From Gammaproteobacteria bacterium (GTDB lineage: Bacteria > Pseudomonadota > Gammaproteobacteria > Pseudomonadales > JAUIET01), in the NCBI GenBank assembly GCA_030431775.1, contig JAUIHW010000037.1:1-38910 (forward strand): 38,910 bases of DNA, read 5' to 3'. The position numbers were made by a program, and so were the translations under genes. Of this stretch, positions 31,849-38,910 are shown piece after piece (the first letter of the stretch is position 1; every line of letters begins with the position of its first letter). Below the pieces are notes generated by a model. The model did no database searches. It was not told where the DNA came from and saw only the letters and a program-made list of their open reading frames with translations.

Positions 31849-33300
31849 ATGCTGAGCCCGGACACTTTCAAATATCTTCTGCTTGGCAGTTACGTCGGTC
31901 TGACCTTTTACCTGTCCTGGATTGGTATGCGCAAAACCCGCGATATCAAGGGTTTTGCGATTGGCAATAAAGACATGAGCCCCTACCTGGTCGGCATTAC
32001 GCTCGCCTCATCCATTGCTTCCACCGCGACCTTTGTCATCAATCCAGGTTTTGTATACACCCATGGACTGTCCGCTTATCTGCATTTTGGAGTGGCCGCC
32101 TCGGCCGGCATACTGACCGCACTGCTGGTGCTGACCAAGGGCTTTGTCCGCCTCGGGAATAGCAATGGCGCCATCACCATTCCGGACTGGATTTATCAAC
32201 GCTATCAAAGCCGCCGATTGAGCCTGTTTTTCGCATTTATCAATCTGCTGTCGATCACCTTTGTCGTGCTGATCCTGGTCGGTTGCAGTCTGTTGGTGTC
32301 GGCCATGTTTCCGGTTTCCCAGCAGACCGGCTTGTTACTGGTGCTGTTATTCGTGTTTTCCTATGTGCTGATGGGTGGCACCTATGCCCACGCCTACACC
32401 AATGCCGTGCAGGGGGTAATGATGCTGCTGATCGCGGCAATTCTCGCCATTGGTGGCTTGCATTATTTCGACGGCGGCTTTGTTCACTCACTCGAACGCA
32501 TAGGTGCGGAGTATGCCAGCGTTTACAACAGCAACAGTGAGCTCTACAACAGCTTCTTTTCAGTATTTGCAGGTGGTTTTCTGGTGACCTTCGCCCTAAC
32601 CCTGCAACCGCATATTCTCAGCAAGCTGCTGTATCTGAAACGCGATGGCGACAGTTGGCGCTTTATCGGTACTGCCACGGTCGTTGGCCTGGTGTACTCG
32701 CAGATGCTCCTGGTTGGCTTTTACGCCCGTTTGGCCGGAGTGGATGCGCCAGCACAGGACGCCGTATTGGTCACCTACCTGCAGTTCGAGTATGCGGCCT
32801 CGCAGTGGGGCCAGTACCTACTGCCCTTTGTATTCGTGAGCTTATTGGCCGCCGGAATGAGTACGCTGGACGGAATTCTGGTGTCACTTTCCGCCATGGT
32901 TGTTAACGACATTTACCGCCCACTGCGACCGCACGGCAGCGAACACTCCGGCCTGTGGTTATCCCGCTGGGTGCTGGTGGCGGTCGGTTGCATTGCAGCC
33001 GTGCTGGCCTGGAACCCTCCGCCGCTGGTCGGGCTGTTTGCCCAGACCGGGGTCTATGGGCTGGCAGCCGCCCTGCTGGTGCCCATCCTGTTTGGCGTGC
33101 TAATGCGCACTACACCGCCGCTCTGGCTGGTCAGCATTGCTGCCCTGACCGGGCTGGGCGCTCACCTGGTACTCAATTTGCTCTTGGGAATCGCCAACCC
33201 GGCGGTATCCGCCAGCGTGGCGATTCTTTGTTCTCTGGGGCTTGCTGCAGGCGGCTTGATTGCAATCAAGTCCGTCAGGAAATTTTCCAGCGGGTATTGA
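31849..33300 (+). CDS. Sodium/solute symporter (SSS family)
   Basis: From the ATG at 31849 the protein has 483 residues and about 13 hydrophobic segments. 'ITLASSIASTATFVINPGF' and 'LLAAGMSTLDGILVSLSAM' are typical SSS motifs, the latter at the helix that contributes Na+ ligands. It would carry an organic anion or similar solute across the inner membrane with sodium. The open frame extends back to 31591, inside the divergent TetR gene, but the internal ATG restores a standard N-terminus. It is the first gene of the right-hand regulon, and its stop lies 65 bp before the TonB receptor ATG. Confidence 0.9.
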   Translation: MLSPDTFKYLLLGSYVGLTFYLSWIGMRKTRDIKGFAIGNKDMSPYLVGITLASSIASTATFVINPGFVYTHGLSAYLHFGVAASAGILTALLVLTKGFVRLGNSNGAITIPDWIYQRYQSRRLSLFFAFINLLSITFVVLILVGCSLLVSAMFPVSQQTGLLLVLLFVFSYVLMGGTYAHAYTNAVQGVMMLLIAAILAIGGLHYFDGGFVHSLERIGAEYASVYNSNSELYNSFFSVFAGGFLVTFALTLQPHILSKLLYLKRDGDSWRFIGTATVVGLVYSQMLLVGFYARLAGVDAPAQDAVLVTYLQFEYAASQWGQYLLPFVFVSLLAAGMSTLDGILVSLSAMVVNDIYRPLRPHGSEHSGLWLSRWVLVAVGCIAAVLAWNPPPLVGLFAQTGVYGLAAALLVPILFGVLMRTTPPLWLVSIAALTGLGAHLVLNLLLGIANPAVSASVAILCSLGLAAGGLIAIKSVRKFSSGY

Positions 33301-33303
33301 CAT

Positions 33304-33339
33304 TTCAACAGGCGTTGAATATCTTCAACGCCTGTTGAA
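33304..33339 (+). promoter_or_regulatory. Paired TetR operators O2 and O3 before the TonB receptor
   Basis: O2 is TTCAACAGGCGTTGAA (33304-33319) and O3 is TTCAACGCCTGTTGAA (33324-33339); each is the exact reverse complement of the other, separated by TATC. They share the TTCAAC-N4-GTTGAA arms of the operator in the symporter promoter. They may also form a 16-bp-stem hairpin ending the symporter transcript, although no T-tract follows. TTGAAT at 33315-33320 could serve as a -35 element. Confidence 0.75.
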
Positions 33340-33365
33340 TAAGCAAAATCACCAGAGGACAACTC

Positions 33366-35636
33366 ATGAAGCGCCAAACTCCATTTCAAACTCTGCTTCC
33401 CACCGGACTCAGCGCCTGTTTTCTGCTGGGCCTTCCCGCCGTGAGCAACCCGGCCAGCGCGCAGGAAAACTCCGCAACAGCGCTCGAAGAAGTTGTAGTA
33501 ACCGCCAGACGGCGCGCGGAAAACCTGCAGGATGTACCCATTGCAGTCACCGCATTATCCGGTGATGCGCTCGCAATGCGCGGCGCAGCCGACATCAGTG
33601 AAGTGGCTCAGGTGGTGCCCAGTGTTACCCTGGAGCCATCGCGTGCCACCAACTCAACGCTGACTGCTTTTATCCGCGGGGTTGGCCAGCAGGACCCGCT
33701 GGCCGGATTTGAACAAGGCGTGGCGCTGTACGTTGATGACGTGTACATTGCCCGGCCGCAAGGCGCGCTGCTGGACATCTACGATGTGGAGCGCGTGGAA
33801 GTATTACGCGGCCCACAAGGAACGCTGTATGGCCGCAACGCCGTGGGCGGTGCCATCAAGTATGTTACCCGGAAGTTGAGCGACGAACCCAGCCTGCGGC
33901 TGAAAGCAAATATCGGCAGCTACAACCAGGCCGACTTTATCGCGACCGGCTCACTGCCGGTCAGCGACTCTTTCAGGCTTGGCGCTGCGCTTGCCTCGCT
34001 AAACCGCGACGGTTTTGGCGACAACCTGACGACTGGTGAAGACAATTACAACAAAGATGTACTGGCCTTCCGCGTCAGTGCCGAGTTCACTCCAACCGAT
34101 GAGTTGGCCATACGCATCGCCTACGATCATACAGATGACGACTCCGACCCGGTAGCCGGTTACCGCCCTTTCCCCGGCCCGATTGGTGGGGAAACCCCGT
34201 TGGGCGACCTGCGTGATACCCAGGCCGGCGCCAGCCAGGAAGACTCCACGCTGGGAATTGGCGGAAATAACAACGTTGAATCCAAAGGCGCACAGCTGTC
34301 GGTCGAGTGGGATGTGAATGAGGCAATCCAGCTGCGCAGTATCACTGCGTACCGTGAGGACTACACCGAATCCATCATCGATTTTGACAGCACGGCACTC
34401 ATCGACTTCGACGCACCTGTCATCTACGACAATGAGCAGACCAGTCAGGAGTTCCAGTTTCTTTACAACTCGGACCGCATCAGTGCGGTGGCCGGCGTGT
34501 ACTACCTGGATGCCAAGGCGGCCAATGACTTTGATGTCGTGCTGGGCCTGCTGGTTCCTGGCGGGGTCACGGCGTACACCGGCGGCACCGTGGATACCGA
34601 GGCCTGGTCGGTATTCGCCGACGTCACTTATGACCTGAGCGATCGCTGGGCACTGTCAGTGGGAGGTCGCTACACTGAAGACAAACGCAGCGCGGATATC
34701 TTCCGTGCCCAATACCTCGGCTTGTCCTCGGAGTTTTTTGCCAACCCGGCCGCAATTCAGATCGCGGTCAACAGTGACTACGAGGCCGAGCGCACCTACA
34801 GCGACTTCTCTCCCCGGTTGAATTTAAGCTACCAGCTGAGCGACGACATGAACCTGTACGCCAGCTACAGCCAGGGCTGGAAAGCCGGCAGCTTTGACCC
34901 ACGCGGCGCGAACTTCCTCACCCCCGAGGTTGAGCAGGGCTTTGCACCGGAAACCCTGGACTCTTTTGAATTGGGCCTCAAAGCCACCTGGGCGGATGGT
35001 CGCGCGCGCACCAACGTCGCACTGTTTTTCAGCGACTATGAGGACATGCAGATTCCCGGCTCACTGGGAGTTGACTCCGACGGGGACGGAGTCAACGACA
35101 GCTTTGTCGGCAGTGTGACCAACGCTGGCAAAGCCGAGATTGCCGGCATCGAATTCGAAGGGCACTTTTTGCTGACCGAGCAGCTCAGCGCGCAGTTGGC
35201 CTTCAGTTTTCTGGACGCCGAAATCAAGGAGTGGATCTTCAACGGCGTGGACATCTCCGCCGACCGGGCCATACAAAACACACCTGAGGAAATGGCTTAT
35301 GTTGGTCTGAGCTACCAGTTTGGCCTGCCAACAGGCGGCCTAACAGCCAGCATCAACTGGTCGTATAAAGGCGATATTGTGCAATTCGAGGCACCCGCAC
35401 CGGTGATTGACCAGGAGTCCTACAGTCTGGTCAATGCCAGCATAGTCTGGCTCAGCGACGATGAACGTTGGCTGGTTGGCCTGCATGGTAAAAACCTGAC
35501 CGATGAGGATGTGAAAACCGCTGGTTACTGTTTTGGCTCCGGGGGCTGTGGCACTACCCTTGGCCTGCAGGACAACACCACGGTCTTCTACGGCCCTCCT
35601 CTGACAGTGACCGGCAGCGTGGAATACCGGTTCTGA
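33366..35636 (+). CDS. TonB-dependent outer-membrane receptor, second copy
   Basis: A 756-residue receptor with a signal peptide ending near 'SNPASA', TonB box 'LEEVVVTARRRAE', plug motif 'VERVEVLRGPQGTLYGRNA', and a beta-barrel ending 'VTGSVEYRF' with terminal phenylalanine. A ribosome-binding AGAGGA lies just upstream of the ATG. Residues 570-578 ('DSDGDGVND') form a calcium-loop-like motif in an extracellular-type segment. It has two TetR operators at its promoter and probably imports the same compound that the SSS symporter and CoA ligase then handle. It is distinct from the receptor at 14802-17252. Confidence 0.95.
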   Translation: MKRQTPFQTLLPTGLSACFLLGLPAVSNPASAQENSATALEEVVVTARRRAENLQDVPIAVTALSGDALAMRGAADISEVAQVVPSVTLEPSRATNSTLTAFIRGVGQQDPLAGFEQGVALYVDDVYIARPQGALLDIYDVERVEVLRGPQGTLYGRNAVGGAIKYVTRKLSDEPSLRLKANIGSYNQADFIATGSLPVSDSFRLGAALASLNRDGFGDNLTTGEDNYNKDVLAFRVSAEFTPTDELAIRIAYDHTDDDSDPVAGYRPFPGPIGGETPLGDLRDTQAGASQEDSTLGIGGNNNVESKGAQLSVEWDVNEAIQLRSITAYREDYTESIIDFDSTALIDFDAPVIYDNEQTSQEFQFLYNSDRISAVAGVYYLDAKAANDFDVVLGLLVPGGVTAYTGGTVDTEAWSVFADVTYDLSDRWALSVGGRYTEDKRSADIFRAQYLGLSSEFFANPAAIQIAVNSDYEAERTYSDFSPRLNLSYQLSDDMNLYASYSQGWKAGSFDPRGANFLTPEVEQGFAPETLDSFELGLKATWADGRARTNVALFFSDYEDMQIPGSLGVDSDGDGVNDSFVGSVTNAGKAEIAGIEFEGHFLLTEQLSAQLAFSFLDAEIKEWIFNGVDISADRAIQNTPEEMAYVGLSYQFGLPTGGLTASINWSYKGDIVQFEAPAPVIDQESYSLVNASIVWLSDDERWLVGLHGKNLTDEDVKTAGYCFGSGGCGTTLGLQDNTTVFYGPPLTVTGSVEYRF

Positions 35637-35665
35637 GCAGGTACGCTTGAAGAGAACCCTGCCGG

Positions 35666-37237
35666 ATGAGTTTTCAGTTTGACAGCCCCGCGCCTCTGCT
35701 GCCGGAAATCCTCGCCTTGCACGGCAAGTGGCGCGCCGATCGCGTAGCGGCCATTTGCGATGATGAGCAGCAGAACTGGCGCGAGTTCACTCAGTCCATC
35801 AACCGCGCGGCTCATGCCCTGTTGAGTCATGGCGTGCAGCCGGGCGACAAGGTGGTGGTTCTGATGAGCAACGGCCTGCCCATGCTGCACGCGCTGTTCG
35901 GCATTATGGCGGCAGGCGCGGTCTCGGTCCCGATCAACGTCTCGGTAGCCGATGACGCCCTGGTGGGCATGCTTCAGGATTCTGGCGCCAGTGCGGTGAT
36001 TGTCAGCGATGACTATCGTGAACGGATGGAGCATGCCATCGGGCAAAGCAGGCACTCTTTGCGTTGCAAGCTTTGCACCACTGGCTCGAGTGACTGGCTG
36101 GACTGGGCAGCGACGCTGGCCGAGCAACCCGGCGGCCCACCCCAAGTCAGTATTCAGGCGGACGCTGAACTGAATATTATTTACAGTTCCGGCACCACCG
36201 GAACCCCAAAAGGCATTGTGCACACGCATCGCGGGCGGCGCGACTGGGCTTATGATCTGAGCATTGCACTGCGCTATCACAGCGGCGCACGAACCCTGCT
36301 GAGCATAGGGCTGTACTCAAACATATCCTGGGTGGCCATGCTGTGCACCCTGCTGGCGGGTGGTACAGTCATTGTTGCGCGCCGCTTTGACGCCCGCAGC
36401 TTTTTGAACACCGTCGCCAGCCATCGTGTGACCCACACAGCCATGGTGCCGGTCATGTTTCAGCGCGTTATTGAGCAGATGATGCAGCAACCGGATTGCG
36501 CAGATGTCAGCAGCATGCAGGCTATGATGAGTTGCGGCTCGCCCCTGCATGAAACGCTGAAGCGGCAGATCTTTGAGCGCTTCCCGTGCGGCATCATCGA
36601 GCTTTACGGTCTGACCGAAGGCATCATTACCACGCTGGACCCCGAGGACGCCGAAGGGCGTTGGGCTTCGGTTGGCAAGCCATTACTCGGTACTGACATT
36701 CAGATCGTCGATAACGACAATCAATCCGTATCCACGGGCCAGGCAGGCGAAATCGTCTCGCGCGGGCGCATCACCATGCCCGCCTACCATGGCCGGCCAG
36801 ACGCCACCGCCGACGCTGCCTGGACCGACCAGCAAGGCAGGGCCTGGCTGCGCTCGGGTGACATTGGCTTCATTGATGAACAAGGCTTTCTATACATTGT
36901 TGACCGTAAGAAGGATATGATTTTGTCCGGCGGGCAGAACATCTACCCACAGGATATTGAAGCCGTGCTGGTTGACCACCCGGGGGTGCGCGAAGTGGCG
37001 GTCATCGGGGTTAAAAGTGAACGCTGGGGGGAGACGCCCTTGGCGCTGATTGTTAAGGCCGACGGCTACGATTGTAGCGCGGCCGACATTATCGAGTGGT
37101 GCAATCCGCGGCTTGGCAAACAGCAAAGGATTGCCGCTGTGGAATTCACCGCTGAGCTGCCACGTAACCCAAATGGTAAAATCCTTAAAAACCAGTTACG
37201 CAAAGAGTATCAACATGTCTGCATCAACGATGTATGA
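35666..37237 (+). CDS. AMP-forming acyl-CoA synthetase (ANL superfamily), third copy
   Basis: A 523-residue ligase with phosphate loop 'YSSGTTGTPKG' (173-183), 'IELYGLTEG', the hinge 'RSGDIGFIDEQG...VDRKKDMILSGGQNIYP', and catalytic lysine K505 in 'RNPNGKILK'. It would activate an imported carboxylic acid to a CoA thioester. It starts 29 bp after the receptor stop and overlaps the alpha/beta hydrolase gene by 23 bp at its end (37215-37237), so all are co-expressed. It is similar in design to, but different from, the two ligases on the left. Confidence 0.93.
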   Translation: MSFQFDSPAPLLPEILALHGKWRADRVAAICDDEQQNWREFTQSINRAAHALLSHGVQPGDKVVVLMSNGLPMLHALFGIMAAGAVSVPINVSVADDALVGMLQDSGASAVIVSDDYRERMEHAIGQSRHSLRCKLCTTGSSDWLDWAATLAEQPGGPPQVSIQADAELNIIYSSGTTGTPKGIVHTHRGRRDWAYDLSIALRYHSGARTLLSIGLYSNISWVAMLCTLLAGGTVIVARRFDARSFLNTVASHRVTHTAMVPVMFQRVIEQMMQQPDCADVSSMQAMMSCGSPLHETLKRQIFERFPCGIIELYGLTEGIITTLDPEDAEGRWASVGKPLLGTDIQIVDNDNQSVSTGQAGEIVSRGRITMPAYHGRPDATADAAWTDQQGRAWLRSGDIGFIDEQGFLYIVDRKKDMILSGGQNIYPQDIEAVLVDHPGVREVAVIGVKSERWGETPLALIVKADGYDCSAADIIEWCNPRLGKQQRIAAVEFTAELPRNPNGKILKNQLRKEYQHVCINDV

Positions 37238-38081
37238 GGAAGTTACGTATCAGTCCGACGACGGCCTGACTTTATATGCCCGTGACTATCCCAAGCACCC
37301 ACCCGCTCAAACGCTTTTGTGTATGCACGGTCTGACTCGCAACTCCTCCGACTTTGAGCCGCTATGCGATTACCTCCATCAGGAATATCGAATCGTGTCG
37401 GTCGACCAGCGCGGTCGGGGCCGCTCACAGTACGACCCGAACATTGATAACTATCAGCCCGCACGCTATGTGCAGGATATGTTTACTTTGATTGAGCACC
37501 TGGGACTGGACAAGCCGGTACTGGTTGGCACCTCGATGGGCGGGCTCATGGCAATGATCATGCAAGCCACTCAAGTCGATGGCTTCGCAGGCCTGATTCT
37601 CAATGACATCGGCCCTGAGGTGAACCCGGCCGGGCTCGCCAGAATCGCATCCTATGTCGGTAAATCAGAGCCGGTCAGTAACTGGGATGAAGCCGTTAGT
37701 CAGGTAAAACTAACCAACCAAGCCGCGTTTCCCGCCTACAGCGACGATCAATGGCGAGCCTTTGCCGCACGACTCTATCGCGAAAACGATCAGGGTGTGC
37801 CGGTTCTGCAGTACGACTCGAGCATCGCCAAGCCAATGGATGACGGTAATACCGAAGCCGTCGCTCCCGACCTTTGGCCGGTGTTCGAAGCCTGTCGGTC
37901 ACTGCCCGTACTGGTCATACGCGGAGAGTTGTCGGACATCCTGCACCCGGACTGCGTCAGCAGGATGCACGACAGACACCCGGGGATGCAATCCGTGGAA
38001 GTACCCGGTGTTGGCCATGCGCCCATGTTGGATGAGCCGCTTGCTGTGGACGCTATACAGCGCTTTTTGCAGGAACTTTAA
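37215..38081 (+). CDS. Alpha/beta-hydrolase fold protein
   Basis: From the ATG at 37215 the protein has 288 residues. The nucleophile elbow 'GTSMGG' places serine S107, the oxyanion motif is 'HGLTRNSSDF' (H38), and the remaining triad candidates are D241 in 'GELSDILHP' and H268 in 'GVGHAPMLDEP'. It lacks a signal peptide and should be cytoplasmic, cleaving an ester, thioester or carbon-carbon bond in the pathway. The open frame extends back to 37050 within the ligase gene; the internal ATG, with AAAGAG upstream, is preferred. It is the last gene of the regulon. Confidence 0.9.
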   Translation: MSASTMYEEVTYQSDDGLTLYARDYPKHPPAQTLLCMHGLTRNSSDFEPLCDYLHQEYRIVSVDQRGRGRSQYDPNIDNYQPARYVQDMFTLIEHLGLDKPVLVGTSMGGLMAMIMQATQVDGFAGLILNDIGPEVNPAGLARIASYVGKSEPVSNWDEAVSQVKLTNQAAFPAYSDDQWRAFAARLYRENDQGVPVLQYDSSIAKPMDDGNTEAVAPDLWPVFEACRSLPVLVIRGELSDILHPDCVSRMHDRHPGMQSVEVPGVGHAPMLDEPLAVDAIQRFLQEL

Positions 38082-38115
38082 GCTTTTTACAGGCCATTAG
38101 CCAGCTGACCGCCGC

Positions 38116-38505
38116 CTAAGCAAGATACTGCTCCGCCAGCCCACAACTCATCTCTACCAACGCTGGCGTTAGCTCCTCGGCTGTCTGGGTGCCAGGGCGG
38201 GTGTGCACCCAGCCAACGTAGGTAAAGCTGCGTGCCAGCATAAACAATGGAAGCGTCTCCAGTATCGCCTGCTCAGTTGGCCGTGCCTGGCAATAGGCGT
38301 TTAACAAGGCGCTTTTTGCCAGCTCAAAATGCGGGTCATCCTTAATCAATAGCTTGTAACGCTTGCCAAAGCTGAAACCGCCAGTAAACAGCAGATAACA
38401 GCAGTGAAACCCAGGTAGTCTGGCACAATTCTCGCACATCTTTGGCCAGGCGCATTCGTCACACTTCGATCGCAATATAATCCCGCTGTACAATGCCGTA
38501 CCCAA
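38116..38505 (-). pseudogene. Aminoglycoside-phosphotransferase-type (APH) kinase remnant
   Basis: The 129-residue frame encodes only the C-terminal part of an APH/choline-kinase-like phosphotransferase, recognisable in 'EQAILETLPLFMLARSFTYV' and 'GWVHTRPGTQTAEELTP'. Similarity begins near residue 31 (about position 38415). Upstream codons look random, and the catalytic N-lobe and HxD motif are missing. The lost 5' part is replaced by sequence leading into an IS91-type transposase, so the gene was probably cut by that element. It converges on the alpha/beta hydrolase gene. Confidence 0.65.
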
Positions 38506-38525
38506 CCACTGCGCAAGGAGGCGCT

Positions 38526-38910
38526 GTGGCCAGTCTCGCGCAAAGCACGGAAGCGCTCAACGGTGTCTGTTACGAGCGCCATCGCCCAGAGCAGACACTG
38601 CTCTACCAACTGGTTAATGAATATTATCCCCAGTTCATTGAGCAACTTACTCTGCAGGGGAAAACTCTACCCAATCACGTTCAGCAAGAATTCGACGCCT
38701 ATCTGAAATGCGGTCGACTCGAACATGGCTTTTTGAGGGTACGGTGCGAATCCTGCCACTTTGAACGACTCGTGGCTTTCTCGGTAAGAAACGCGGCTTT
38801 TGCCCCAGCTGTGGCGCGCGGCGCATGGCCGAGAGCGCAGCCCTGCTGGTTGATGCTGTTTTCCCTGCCGTGCCGCTGCGCCAATGGGTGATCAGCTTCC
38901 CGTTCCCACT
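38526..38910 (+). pseudogene. IS91-family transposase, frameshifted and cut by the window end
   Basis: A GTG start at 38526 follows AAGGAGG (38515-38521). The first frame reads 'YERHRPEQTLLYQLVNEYYP' and 'CGRLEHGFLRVRCESCHFER', the zinc-binding N-terminus of IS91-type transposases. Near 38781-38785 the frame slips by one base. The correct continuation, 'KKRGFCPSCGARRMAESAAL', then runs open in the other frame to the window end ('QWVISFPFP'). One base seems missing at the codon of a zinc-ligand cysteine (expected TCG-TGT-AAG). Either the transposase is dead or there is a sequencing error. Confidence 0.75.

Overview
The window looks like a chromosomal segment of a marine-type, heterotrophic gammaproteobacterium, roughly in the Halieaceae/Spongiibacteraceae/Cellvibrionales range. 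This placement is inferred from gene content (DUF3604 lipoprotein, sulfatase, two large TonB-dependent receptors, several CoA ligases, Rieske and PhyH oxygenases, Mo-hydroxylase) and moderately GC-rich codon use; no rRNA or other marker gene is present to prove it. No tRNA, rRNA or CRISPR array was seen, and no gene-free gap exceeds about 300 bp.

Left edge (1-1677), AT-richer accessory DNA: a truncated IS1182-type transposase, then convergent higBA and vapBC toxin-antitoxin pairs. The higA/vapC junction and the DNA behind vapB carry structures resembling integron attC sites. I read this as a short cassette array without an integrase.

Region 1678-9378 (minus strand): a CoA ligase, a class I glutamine amidotransferase, a duplicated DsbA/HCCA-isomerase-fold protein, a second CoA ligase and a DUF3604 lipoprotein, probably co-transcribed at least in part. 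A 28-bp perfect palindrome separates this block from a divergent Rieske oxygenase (9499-10590), which converges on a PhyH-type dioxygenase. A family 4 glycosyltransferase follows.

Region 13008-21226: an envelope and catabolic block with a lipoprotein sulfatase, a TonB-dependent receptor ending in a textbook terminator, a Tat-exported flavoprotein of the spermidine-dehydrogenase type, an NTF2-like lipoprotein, and divergently a TetR regulator with an AhpD-like CMD protein.

Region 21370-25316: a complete three-subunit molybdenum hydroxylase (FAD, 2Fe-2S and Moco subunits; not a CO dehydrogenase) with its own MoaD-like protein. Region 25340-30919 (minus): a CzcCBA-type RND efflux operon ending in DUF3240.

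Region 31090-38081: a TetR regulator divergent from a sodium/solute symporter, then a second TonB-dependent receptor, a CoA ligase and an alpha/beta hydrolase. Three copies of one 16-bp operator (TTCAAC-N4-GTTGAA) lie in front of the symporter and the receptor, defining a compact regulon: outer-membrane uptake, inner-membrane uptake, CoA activation, hydrolysis. The right edge holds a decayed phosphotransferase fragment and the start of a frameshifted IS91-family transposase.

Taken together, the window reads as an assembly of uptake and degradation modules for organic acids, possibly sulfated, aromatic or alicyclic, bordered by mobile-element debris. The actual substrates cannot be read from the sequence.
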